Shown here: positions 15,441 to 22,619 of the stretch, one piece after another
Layout: every line of letters begins with the position of its first letter
Numbering within the stretch: the stretch's first letter is position 1
Origin: CAYPOY01 sp964412395
GTDB lineage: Bacteria; Chloroflexota; Anaerolineae; B4-G1
Assembly: GCA_964412395.1 (NCBI GenBank)
Contig: CAYPOY010000046.1
Span: forward strand, 1 to 22,619
Length of the DNA stretch: 22,619 bases
Direction: 5' to 3'
Notes under the pieces: generated by a model
Databases searched by the model: none
Told to the model about the DNA's origin: nothing
The model's input: only the letters and a program-made list of their open reading frames with translations
Program-made: the position numbers and the translations under genes

Positions 15441-18400
15441 GCTCCCACCCTTTCACGACGACAGGGAGATAGCATTTGATGCCGTTGACGATAGTGGGAG
15501 CGGTCAGTTCGTGACTTTCCACACCGCTGTCTACGGTGGCCATGTTGACGATGGTGAATGGCCCCATCACGGTGACCGCGACGGCGAAGGTGAGTTCAAG
15601 GGTAACGTGCTCTGTGAGCACATCTGTCCAGTGGATGAGTTCTGAATCGGCCGTCAGGGTACCTACCTGCGGCTCGACCCGAGCGCTACTGGATACATAC
15701 ATCGTACCAGCAGGGATGGCGTCGGTGACGGTGGCCGTTGCGCCAGTACCCACCAAAGATATGCTATAAGTCAAGACGTCTCCGTGGTCAGCCGTGGCAG
15801 AGCTAACGGACTTGGACATAGCATTTGGGGACGCAGCCTGCAACAGGGCCACCAGGTTCTGCAAGCGGTAGATGTCCCTGAACCCCGCCCGGTTGACTGG
15901 CCAGGGGAGACAATTCTTAAGAGTATCAAAGTCTTCCTTCAAGATGTAAGCCTTGGCCTGAAAAAGGGCCGCCGCCGTAAAAGGCCTGCTGTAAAAGTTC
16001 TCATCCGCCTTATGAGTACAGTGGCCGCTGTCCCCCCAATACCACCATGGATTGTAGTAGGCGACAGTACTGATATACTTCTCGGTAGTATTAAGCAAAT
16101 CAGAACTCAACGCCTCTGATATTTCTGGATATACCTGAAGATAGCCAACAGGATAATCATATCCGTATACATACGAATCATAGACATCTGGAGCTAGCTG
16201 CTCGGTAGCTCCACCTACACCTGAGGCTCGAAGTTCAGTCTTTTCTGAACTCCGCCAACCGATCTGGCGAATGTCTGTGTCTCTATTGATAACTGCCTCT
16301 GGAGGAATAAGCCTTTTTTCATAATCATTCCACTCTTCTGGTACAAAGGGAGTTAACACCCCGCTGTCATACAACTCTGGAATTAAATCGTTCCCGTAGT
16401 AGATCCTTGCTTGGATCACCTGGTTGTAGTAATCGCCTGCCTGACTGGCCAGACTGCCGTATCCAAGGTGGGATGCCGTTTCTTTCATGGCATAAAAACA
16501 AGCCGCCTGCGTTTGTAAATCCAGGTTTTGCCCCGCAAAGGATTGTGAAGTGACAACGTGCCCCAAGTTATCATTAAATCCTCCGGCCAGAACATTGTAG
16601 CGAGAGACGATGAAATCCAGGTTATCCTCAATCAACTGCCAATCACCCGTATACTTGGCATAGGCATAAAAGGCATACACCCTCTCGGCAATATAGTTCT
16701 CGTTGTTTTCATACCAACAACACTTAATCTTATCACTGCACTCACCTTTCGAGAGATCACAATTTACCACCTCGTAGCTGCCATGAAGTTGGCATTGAAG
16801 CTGATAGTCGTATTGAGATAAATCCAGGAGGTAATTCTGCACCTCATTTCTCAGATATTGCTTGAGTGCGTTTTGCTTTGCCTCTGTCAAGTAAGGCATC
16901 ATGTAGGCCAGGCTGCGTACCATTTCCCCTTCCTGCCACAGGGAGGGTGGAAGATTGCCCCAATAGGAACCATCACCAAAATTCCATAAATAGGGAAACG
17001 GCTCAAGATGTCCATACAAAATGATCTGCTCTACCCTATCGTTTAATTCCGCCACCAGGTCGTTGTAACTTGTATCTCTATTGGGAGGGCCAGAAGTAAA
17101 GTCTTCGCCAAGATCAACACTATGAGTGATAGAAACAGGGTTGGGAGTTAGAGCGTAGAGCCATCCGTGAGTGGAAAAGAAACCCGTCCCGTTGGCAATT
17201 ACCAAAGCGCTTGGTCTGTTTACTCCGCCATAACCGGGAACTCCGCTTAGGCGATTGATATGAACATAATGCACCGGTATAGGATCCGACTGCTCCCATC
17301 CGCCTGGATATGGCCCATAGATCCTTTTCCTCTGGTTGCTCTGGGGATCATATTTGGCTATCGTAAGTAAAACAGTGGAGAAATAAACTCCGTTGGCAAA
17401 GGTGAAACGTCCAGTCTCATCTCCTCTTTCAAAAAAGTCCTCTCTATTAGCAACATGGATGTAGTTGCCATTGGATAGGTCTACTTTGTACAAATCAATG
17501 TTCTTTACGCCTATATCCTCTCCACTATAGACGGGAATCCAGGCATAACCTTGAGGGTCAATGACCGGGTTTAACATTCCCCAGTAAGGAATGACCATAG
17601 GAACGTAGTTGGTACTGCTACCATCCCACATATCCTCACCAGTGGTGGCATTAAGATAGTATAAAGGTCTTCTTTTTGGATACCTGGAATAATATTCAGC
17701 ATATTGTTGCAGGCTGGTCGCGTCGTCTACGTATTCAGGACGATCCTCCATTATCCCGTAGGCTGATACACCGGGTTTAATGGTTTGAAAGATCACCACA
17801 TTGTGGGCAAAGGTGGGATAGGTGTTACGCATTCCCTCGCCAGTCAAGTCGCGATCCCATATCAATTGGCCGGTAGTAGAATTCAGACAGTGGGCCTTAG
17901 GCTGCTCTGAGCCAAAGTACAGGCGGTTGTTCTCTGTATCCAGACTCGGGCTGGTCCATATCCGATCACCCGCATCATAACGCCACTCCAATTGCCCGGT
18001 CTCTGTGTTTATGGCATACAGGTAATGGTCGAAGCTACCTATGTAAACCGTTTGATTATAGACAATGGGGGAGCTTAAGATCGGTGCGCCGGTTTCGTAG
18101 ATCCAAACTTCTTCCCCTGTCAGGGCATTCAAGGCGTAAATCTTGTGATCCTCTGAGCCGAGAAACACTTTGCCTTCGCCGGCTGCCGGGGTGTGAGAGA
18201 TCGCTCCACCCGCCTGGTACGTCCACTCAACTTCGCCTGTCTCCTCGTCAATCGCGTGGAGCTTCCCGCTCATTGCCCCAATATACGCATGGCCGTAAGC
18301 AACAATCGGCTGCATCTCTACTTCTACTCTTTCCCCCAGACCCACTTTCCACTTGACATTCAACGTCCCGTCATAGTCGGGAGAGACGAAAGTGGCCGGT

Positions 18401-18564
18401 GAGTAACCGCTATGTCTTACGTCGTGCTGAAGCATAGGCCAGTCGCTTTCAGATGTTTGAAGCGAGGGCATGGCCCTGCTTTTCATGGGTATACTGACAC
18501 CCAGCAAGGTAGTCAGAATAAACACTCTTGACAAAATCTCTAACCACTTCTTACTCCGAAGCAT
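15430..18564 (-). CDS. Secreted PQQ-type beta-propeller / helical toroid / DUF11 fusion
   Basis: The open frame reaches 18594, but the ATG at 18564 is chosen: AGGAGG lies 6 bp upstream and a signal peptide follows (about 1-31, core VFILTTLLGVSI). The product has 1044 residues. WPMLQHDVRHSGYSP (about 42) is a typical opening of PQQ-like propellers. At least four blades follow with repeats such as GKLHAIDEETGEVEWTYQAG, HKIYALNALTGEEVWIYETG and HYLYAINTETGQLEWRYDAG. The middle (about 530-920) is helical and rich in Tyr and Trp, like an alpha/alpha toroid of six-hairpin glycosidases, though I see no certain catalytic residues. A DUF11 domain (about 930-1025) precedes the tail CYLPVVVKGWEPHG. It is probably a surface-exposed carbohydrate-related protein of unknown activity. 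The gene is visibly AT-richer than its neighbours (38% GC in the line from 16681, versus 72% in the line from 9121), suggesting separate origin. Confidence 0.8.
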   Translation of the reverse strand: MLRSKKWLEILSRVFILTTLLGVSIPMKSRAMPSLQTSESDWPMLQHDVRHSGYSPATFVSPDYDGTLNVKWKVGLGERVEVEMQPIVAYGHAYIGAMSGKLHAIDEETGEVEWTYQAGGAISHTPAAGEGKVFLGSEDHKIYALNALTGEEVWIYETGAPILSSPIVYNQTVYIGSFDHYLYAINTETGQLEWRYDAGDRIWTSPSLDTENNRLYFGSEQPKAHCLNSTTGQLIWDRDLTGEGMRNTYPTFAHNVVIFQTIKPGVSAYGIMEDRPEYVDDATSLQQYAEYYSRYPKRRPLYYLNATTGEDMWDGSSTNYVPMVIPYWGMLNPVIDPQGYAWIPVYSGEDIGVKNIDLYKVDLSNGNYIHVANREDFFERGDETGRFTFANGVYFSTVLLTIAKYDPQSNQRKRIYGPYPGGWEQSDPIPVHYVHINRLSGVPGYGGVNRPSALVIANGTGFFSTHGWLYALTPNPVSITHSVDLGEDFTSGPPNRDTSYNDLVAELNDRVEQIILYGHLEPFPYLWNFGDGSYWGNLPPSLWQEGEMVRSLAYMMPYLTEAKQNALKQYLRNEVQNYLLDLSQYDYQLQCQLHGSYEVVNCDLSKGECSDKIKCCWYENNENYIAERVYAFYAYAKYTGDWQLIEDNLDFIVSRYNVLAGGFNDNLGHVVTSQSFAGQNLDLQTQAACFYAMKETASHLGYGSLASQAGDYYNQVIQARIYYGNDLIPELYDSGVLTPFVPEEWNDYEKRLIPPEAVINRDTDIRQIGWRSSEKTELRASGVGGATEQLAPDVYDSYVYGYDYPVGYLQVYPEISEALSSDLLNTTEKYISTVAYYNPWWYWGDSGHCTHKADENFYSRPFTAAALFQAKAYILKEDFDTLKNCLPWPVNRAGFRDIYRLQNLVALLQAASPNAMSKSVSSATADHGDVLTYSISLVGTGATATVTDAIPAGTMYVSSSARVEPQVGTLTADSELIHWTDVLTEHVTLELTFAVAVTVMGPFTIVNMATVDSGVESHELTAPTIVNGIKCYLPVVVKGWEPHG

Positions 18565-18570
18565 GGCTTG

Positions 18571-18576
18571 CCTCCT
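18571..18576 (-). promoter_or_regulatory. Ribosome binding site AGGAGG of the PQQ-fusion gene
   Basis: A perfect AGGAGG 6 bp upstream of the ATG at 18564 decides the start over the upstream codon at 18594. It is the strongest Shine-Dalgarno in the window. Confidence 0.8.
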
Positions 18577-18618
18577 GGCTTCCAGAACCCTCACAATTGG
18601 TCAAACAAAAGCCGCCCA

Positions 18619-18656
18619 AAAAGACCCTTCGGGTTTTCCGAAACCCGAAGGGTCTT
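18619..18656 (-). terminator. Rho-independent terminator of the acyltransferase-propeller operon
   Basis: A perfect 16-bp stem, AAGACCCTTCGGGTTT (18621-18636) and its complement (18641-18656), with a 4-base loop. On the minus strand it runs into TTTTT. It lies about 157 bp after the stop of the propeller gene and about 55 bp before the start of the PQQ-fusion gene, so it separates two minus-strand transcription units. Confidence 0.75.
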
Positions 18657-18812
18657 GCGGCGACAGCCCTTCGAAAAGTCCGTGCGACATTGGGGAATCA
18701 TGGGAGACCTTGGACACAAACGGGTGCCAATCCACCTCCCAGTGTAAGGGAAAAAGCCATTTTGGTCAATAGTACCATGCTCCCATAGAACCCAATCCTC
18801 AGTCCTGGACGT
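18657..18812. other. Intergenic stretch without a recognisable gene
   Basis: This 156-bp stretch between the propeller gene stop and the hairpin forms the 3' leader to the terminator. GGGAGACCTT at 18699-18708 weakly recalls the dispersed element, but the match does not extend. I see no convincing small gene, RNA gene or promoter. Confidence 0.5.
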
Positions 18813-21395
18813 CTACCGAAACAATTTGCCTAACCACCCCAGTTTAACAGCTATGACCAGTAGAATCAACAAAATCAAGGGGAGGAGAGCAATTGCCAAC
18901 TGAAGAATCTCATCACTCTCCGTGTACAAACCTGTTGGCAGCCCCCCGGTCCCAGGTGCCAGAGTGGGATAGGGAGTAGAAGAAGGTCGTGGGACAGGCG
19001 TGGGGGTTAAAGCGGCTGTAGGTAGAGGAGTCGGAGAGGGTGGCGCCGGCACGGAAGGAGCGGCAGACTGCCCCCGAGAATACCACAGTTCATAGTTTCC
19101 CTCCCCAGCAAACCGACCTTCCGTGCCTCTCACAAACCACACCGCGTGAAGTTGATTACCTCTGCTAGTAGCAATCACCGGTCGTTCGGGAAGATCCGTG
19201 GTGCTAAAGATCTTCGTAGGTGACGACCAGCTATTCCCATCCCATTCAGTGTGCAGAACACTCAAAGGTGCATCCACAGCATCGGCCCTGCCGACAACGA
19301 CGAGATGGATGTGACCAGCACTGTCAACGGCCATATCGTATGCATCGAAGGGGGTGTCGTTGAGCGCGCGGGCCAGGAGGTCGGGGATTGGGGTAGGTTC
19401 GGACCAGGAAAGGCCATCGTCGGAGGACGTCTGGTAGTAGATAGGCAACTCTTCACCTGCCGCAGTGCGCGCTGAGGCCGTTCGCCAGGCGATCATGATT
19501 TCTCCTCTGCCACCAACCCCAGCCACAATCTGGCGCGGAGCCCCCCCTTCATCCCCCCCAATGGGGGGGAAAGAGGGGGGGGAGTAGAACGTAGCGCGCT
19601 GCGACCAGATTTCTCCACCGTCAGAAGAAGACCTGTATCCACAGGATTGTGCTTCGTCCCAGACAACGTGGATCACATCCTGAGTGTCAATATGCAGATG
19701 CAGCGAGCGGCCAATCGGACTCCTGGACCGGGAGAGGTTTTCAGGGGAGGACCACGTCTTTCCTCCATCCGCAGAGTGCCTGTAAAACAGATCTGAACTA
19801 TGGTAATCCTGTTCACCTCCCCATGTACCCAACCAGACATCCCCACTCGGGTCCGCCACAATCGCGGTGACGAACCCTTGAGCCATTCCATCGTCAACGG
19901 TATATGACACCCGGCGATCGTCGTCTGGCGAGAAGACACCCGCTCCAGCAGCCGTGCCGACCCAAGTGTTCCCACCCGCGTCTATGGTGACGGCCGTCAC
20001 CTGGTTATCCGGAAGGCCATCGCGTGTGGTATAAGACGTCCAAACGTCATCCGAGTGATCAAGTGGGGTGCCGCCGTCGTCCAGTATACTGAGGCCGGAC
20101 GTTGTGCCGAACCACTTGCGTCCTTGATCGTCACTGGCAATAGCCAAAACGTCGCTGCTTCCAAGCCCGTCCTCAGAAGTATAGATCATCCAAACATCAT
20201 CGGACTTGTCGAAAGATGTGCCTCCATCATCCAATACGCTAACCCCCCGTAGCGTGCCAAACCACTTATACCCTGCTTGATCAACCAGGATGGCCTGCAC
20301 GAAATCAGACGTCAACCCATCGGCTGCAGTATAAGTCATCCATTTTTCGTCGGCGACCGAAAGAAGACTGCCCCCCTTGTCCGTGGCAAACCACATCTGT
20401 CCTGTGGTGCCGACGGCTATATCCAACACATTGTCGCTCGCCAGGCCATCAGCGGCAGTATAGGTGGCCCAGACGTCGTCCGAGTTGTCAAATGGGGTGG
20501 CCCCATCGCTCAGCACACTGACCCCATTTTGCGTAGCCAGCCATTTGTTGCCCAGCCCATCTATCAACACCTTCTGAACCTGCTCAGACACCAATCCGTC
20601 ACGCGCGGTATAGGTCATCCAGCGACTGCCATCGGCCGGGAGAACGCTCAACCCACCATCGGTGGCAAACCACTTGAGGCCTGAAGCATCAATAGCGATG
20701 TCCAGGACGTTGTCACCTGCCAGCCCATCGGATGGCGTGTAGGTTGTCCAGGTGTCGTCCGCTTTGTTGAAAAGGGTGTGTCCAGGGGACAAAACGCTCA
20801 CTCCCCCCGGCAAGACATAGATAGTCATCTCGCTCCAGATAGCATGGACGACGCCATTGCTATCTACGGCTATGTCTACCCACTCGCCTTGCCCTCCGCT
20901 GACGGGATGAGGGGATGTCCAGGATTGCGCTGACCAGGCTGCGTCGGCAGGTGCACGCATGTAATAAAAAGTAGTAGGATATCTATATAGCAAGTGCAAA
21001 TTGTTGGCCCTGTCTACGGCCAGTGCCGGACGTTGCGTGTACGAGTCCCTGGTGTCTCCAGGAGAGGCAAATAGGTCGTTCGGCCTGGACCATGAGCGTC
21101 CATCCCATACCGCGTACCACACACAGTCGCTAGCCAGGCCATTTCGGTCGCGAAAGTTCTCTGACCAAACGATGTGTACCCTGTCCAATCCATCAACTGC
21201 GATAGCGGGAAACCAGGAAGTTGTCAGAGAGTTAGAGACATTGACCGGCTCACTCCAGCCGCTTCCCTGGGCAGATATACGTCGGCCCACTGCCAAAGAC
21301 AGATTCAGTAACAGCCCTCCTATCAGTACTAAGTTGATTGCCAAAAGGGCTCGGTCGGGAGACCTTCGCCCATCAGCCTGAGTAGCGTTTATCAC
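18813..21395 (-). CDS. Membrane-anchored BNR / two-component-regulator propeller protein
   Basis: The frame extends to 21557, overlapping the acyltransferase gene. The GTG at 21395 is preferred, with AGAAGG 6 bp upstream and 20 bp after that gene's stop; a TTG after the repeat is another option. The resulting 860-residue protein has an N-terminal hydrophobic segment (LLAINLVLIGGLLLNLSLAV), then BNR-like sequence, then seven Reg_prop-type blades, each with a DGL-x5-V start and a KWFAT or KWFGT strand (about 19850-20790). Three Asp-box motifs follow (SADGGKTWSS, SSDGGEIWSQ, SSDDGLSWSE), then a Pro/Thr linker and a C-terminal transmembrane helix (LALLPLILLILLVIAV type) with a basic tail. No kinase or output domain is present, so it is an exported, C-terminally anchored propeller of unknown ligand, not a regulator in itself. 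A palindromic insert occurs near residues 604-618. Confidence 0.82.
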   Translation of the reverse strand: MINATQADGRRSPDRALLAINLVLIGGLLLNLSLAVGRRISAQGSGWSEPVNVSNSLTTSWFPAIAVDGLDRVHIVWSENFRDRNGLASDCVWYAVWDGRSWSRPNDLFASPGDTRDSYTQRPALAVDRANNLHLLYRYPTTFYYMRAPADAAWSAQSWTSPHPVSGGQGEWVDIAVDSNGVVHAIWSEMTIYVLPGGVSVLSPGHTLFNKADDTWTTYTPSDGLAGDNVLDIAIDASGLKWFATDGGLSVLPADGSRWMTYTARDGLVSEQVQKVLIDGLGNKWLATQNGVSVLSDGATPFDNSDDVWATYTAADGLASDNVLDIAVGTTGQMWFATDKGGSLLSVADEKWMTYTAADGLTSDFVQAILVDQAGYKWFGTLRGVSVLDDGGTSFDKSDDVWMIYTSEDGLGSSDVLAIASDDQGRKWFGTTSGLSILDDGGTPLDHSDDVWTSYTTRDGLPDNQVTAVTIDAGGNTWVGTAAGAGVFSPDDDRRVSYTVDDGMAQGFVTAIVADPSGDVWLGTWGGEQDYHSSDLFYRHSADGGKTWSSPENLSRSRSPIGRSLHLHIDTQDVIHVVWDEAQSCGYRSSSDGGEIWSQRATFYSPPSFPPIGGDEGGAPRQIVAGVGGRGEIMIAWRTASARTAAGEELPIYYQTSSDDGLSWSEPTPIPDLLARALNDTPFDAYDMAVDSAGHIHLVVVGRADAVDAPLSVLHTEWDGNSWSSPTKIFSTTDLPERPVIATSRGNQLHAVWFVRGTEGRFAGEGNYELWYSRGQSAAPSVPAPPSPTPLPTAALTPTPVPRPSSTPYPTLAPGTGGLPTGLYTESDEILQLAIALLPLILLILLVIAVKLGWLGKLFR
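19540..19582. repeat. G/C-tract palindromic element inside the propeller gene
   Basis: One unit, CCCCCCTTCATCCCCCCC then AATGGGGGGGAAAGA and a G-run. In the minus-strand frame it encodes SPPSFPPIGGDEGGAP, almost the same peptide as in the ligase gene. It lies between two BNR strands. Confidence 0.85.
21348..21373 (+). repeat. GGAGACCTTCGCCCAA-type element at the start of the propeller gene
   Basis: The variant GGGAGACCTTCGCCCAT has the same extra G as the copy at 10988. It is antisense to the propeller gene and encodes DGRRSPDRA immediately before the signal or anchor helix. It may have displaced the original start site. Confidence 0.8.
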
Positions 21396-21415
21396 TATCA
21401 CCCTTCTGCAAGTGT

Positions 21416-22537
21416 CTATCCGAATATCAGGCGATAATATCGCCGGGCTGGCGACCTGGCAACGCCTGCCATCAACAGCAATGGCGCAGCCAGGCCTACC
21501 ACGATCAACACCACTTGAAGCAGGTATTGTTGGGAAAGCAACCAGGGTACAAACCAACTTATCCCCCGGAGGGCGTAGAGCAAGACATGGTAGTGGATCA
21601 GATAGATGCCGTACGATCGAGTGCCGATCTGCTCAATCCAGCCCGCCAGTGGAAATCGCACTTTATCCAATGCGACGAAGAACAGGATGACGGCCAACGA
21701 GAGCATGGTGGTGGAGAGCTTGGTCATGTGGCGCGCTTCGGACAACGTGTCCACATAACGAATGGCGATCTCCGATTCAACGACTGTGAGCAAACCCAGC
21801 ACCACGGCAGCGCCCAACAGCCACCACTTGAACGGGGCCAGCCGAGCCTTGAACGCCCGCCGATGATACCAAACGATGGGCCCCAGCGCGAAAAAGATGG
21901 TCCAGCGAACAAACAGCATCGGGCCGGCGTCTATCAGTGCCTCGAGCGGGCTCGCGAGCGGAACGTTATAGATCCGCAGGTAGAATAGCCCCATCGTCGC
22001 CAACTGGACGGCGGCGGAGGCGGCGAACAGGAGGACAGCTCGTCTTCTGGCATAGCGGACAATGATAGGGGCAAGGAGATAGAACTGGACCAGCAGTGGG
22101 ACAAAGTAGTAAGGCAGGGCGACCTGGCCCAGGATGAATCGCTGGCCAAACTCGATGACCGAATATCCCTTCCCTGTCACGATCTGACCAGCGTAGACCA
22201 CCAGTGACCAGATGAGGTAGGGCCAAAAAAGGCTTTCGAGCCGCGCTCTGATCACGCGCCAGCTCAGAGAAGGCAGATCACCTCGGGCTGCATAGGCCAC
22301 AAAATAGCCGGAGAGAAACAAAAAGGCTGGGACTGCGAACATAGGAATCTGGTTCAAGGCAATTAGGCCATAGGCGGCCGACGAGCGATTGTTTTTCTCA
22401 ATGATGTCCAGCCCCAGCATACTGGCGTGATTGCACGCGACTGCCAGGATGGCCAGACCATGGAGTACAATGGCGAATGGCGAATGGCGAATGGCGAATG
22501 GCGAATGGCGGAGGAGCGACTGCCTTGCACGCTTCAT
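21416..22537 (-). CDS. Acyltransferase-3 family integral membrane protein
   Basis: A protein of 373 residues with about ten hydrophobic helices, typical of acyltransferase 3 (PF01757), which O-acylate extracytoplasmic sugars or glycans. The conserved N-terminal block is present as LHGLAILAVACNHAS (His37), and later segments include FLFLSGYFVAY, LFWPYLIWSLVVY and YGIYLIHYHVLLYAL. The ATG at 22537 is chosen. The frame can reach another ATG at 22582, but that lies inside a palindromic repeat. Residues 10-23 (RHSPFAIRHSPFAI) are encoded by six tandem 7-mers placed directly before the first helix, replacing the usual N-terminal approach to the R-G-hydrophobic motif. It is the first gene of a minus-strand pair with the propeller protein, and fits a role in decorating surface glycan. 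Confidence 0.88.
   Translation of the reverse strand: MKRARQSLLRHSPFAIRHSPFAIVLHGLAILAVACNHASMLGLDIIEKNNRSSAAYGLIALNQIPMFAVPAFLFLSGYFVAYAARGDLPSLSWRVIRARLESLFWPYLIWSLVVYAGQIVTGKGYSVIEFGQRFILGQVALPYYFVPLLVQFYLLAPIIVRYARRRAVLLFAASAAVQLATMGLFYLRIYNVPLASPLEALIDAGPMLFVRWTIFFALGPIVWYHRRAFKARLAPFKWWLLGAAVVLGLLTVVESEIAIRYVDTLSEARHMTKLSTTMLSLAVILFFVALDKVRFPLAGWIEQIGTRSYGIYLIHYHVLLYALRGISWFVPWLLSQQYLLQVVLIVVGLAAPLLLMAGVARSPARRYYRLIFG
22469..22510 (+). repeat. Six perfect AATGGCG tandem 7-mers in the acyltransferase N-terminus
   Basis: Six head-to-tail copies of AATGGCG, 42 bp in all. Three copies make 21 bp, so the antisense reading gives the 7-residue repeat RHSPFAI. Gain or loss of single copies would shift the frame of the acyltransferase, a potential contingency switch. 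Confidence 0.9.
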
Positions 22538-22560
22538 AATCTCTACAAAGACTTTCCATG

Positions 22561-22619
22561 CCCCCCCCTCTTTCCCCCCCATCGGGGGGGAGGAAGGGGG
22601 GGTACTCCCCCAACGGGGG
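22561..22619. repeat. G/C-tract palindromic element upstream of the acyltransferase
   Basis: A CCCCCCCATCGGGGGGG core with CCTCTTT and AGGAAGG flanks, followed by a second CTCCCCCAACGGGGG half that reaches the window edge. It lies 24 bp and more upstream of the chosen start, in the likely leader or promoter region. The element may continue beyond the window. Confidence 0.85.

Noticed and set aside
18577..18612. Minus-strand promoter for the PQQ-fusion gene (TTGACC near 18600)
   Set aside because: A -35-like hexamer is present, but I see no acceptable -10 box at the right spacing before the ribosome binding site.
18813..18945. C-terminal hydrophobic helix with basic tail as a PEP-CTERM or LPXTG sorting signal
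   Set aside because: There is no PEP or LPXTG motif before the helix; it looks like a plain C-terminal membrane anchor.
18813..21395. Two-component hybrid sensor regulator
   Set aside because: Reg_prop blades are present but there is no histidine kinase, receiver or DNA-binding domain; the protein ends with a membrane helix.
22538..22582. Acyltransferase start at 22582
   Set aside because: That ATG arises from the palindromic repeat and adds GGKEGG-type residues; the ATG at 22537 is closer to the family N-terminus.

Overview
The window reads as an accessory, surface-oriented locus of a GC-rich bacterium, most likely Chloroflexota (Anaerolineae-like) and probably from a metagenome assembly. 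This rests on the style of the secreted proteins (DUF11 arrays, propellers, C-termini ending in a YLP-plus-aliphatic tail), on abundant short repeats embedded in genes, and on a 10-N scaffold gap at 8492-8501. The taxon is inferred; there is no rRNA or tRNA here.

Left part, + strand. A giant DUF11-repeat surface protein, cut by the window's left edge, ends at 6175. After 31 bp comes a tight four-gene cassette (6207-12300): an AMP-forming acyl-CoA ligase, a glutamine-hydrolysing asparagine-synthase-family amidotransferase, a PP-loop N-acetyl-sugar amidotransferase, and a GT4 glycosyltransferase. Two of its junctions are ATGA overlaps. The ligase, AsnB-type protein and glycosyltransferase resemble proteins of exosortase/EPS clusters, so the cassette probably builds or decorates a surface glycan with amide or amidine groups.

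Right part, - strand, read right to left. A membrane acyltransferase-3 protein (21416-22537) is followed 20 bp later by a membrane-anchored BNR/Reg_prop beta-propeller protein (18813-21395). A near-perfect terminator hairpin (18619-18656) comes next. Then a secreted PQQ-propeller / helical / DUF11 fusion (15430-18564, visibly AT-richer than its neighbours) and a secreted clan GH-A-like glycoside hydrolase with embedded jelly-roll modules (12297-15329). The hydrolase and the glycosyltransferase are convergent and their stop codons overlap. Overall, + strand genes make a glycan while - strand genes make exported proteins that bind or cut glycans.

The most unusual feature is repetition inside genes. 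At least three short repeat families sit within reading frames without breaking them: (i) G/C-tract palindromes with a 30-bp (10-residue) period, plus related C-tract/G-tract palindromes in the glycosyltransferase; (ii) a roughly 27-bp element with core GGAGACCTTCGCCCAA, found in both orientations and several frames; (iii) AATGGCG 7-mers in tandem. Their spread over unrelated genes suggests nucleotide-level elements that make peptide inserts, comparable in principle to Rickettsia palindromic elements. The second theme is a shared C-terminal tail (YLPLI, YLPIV, YLPVV) on the three secreted proteins whose C-terminus is visible and which lack a membrane anchor.
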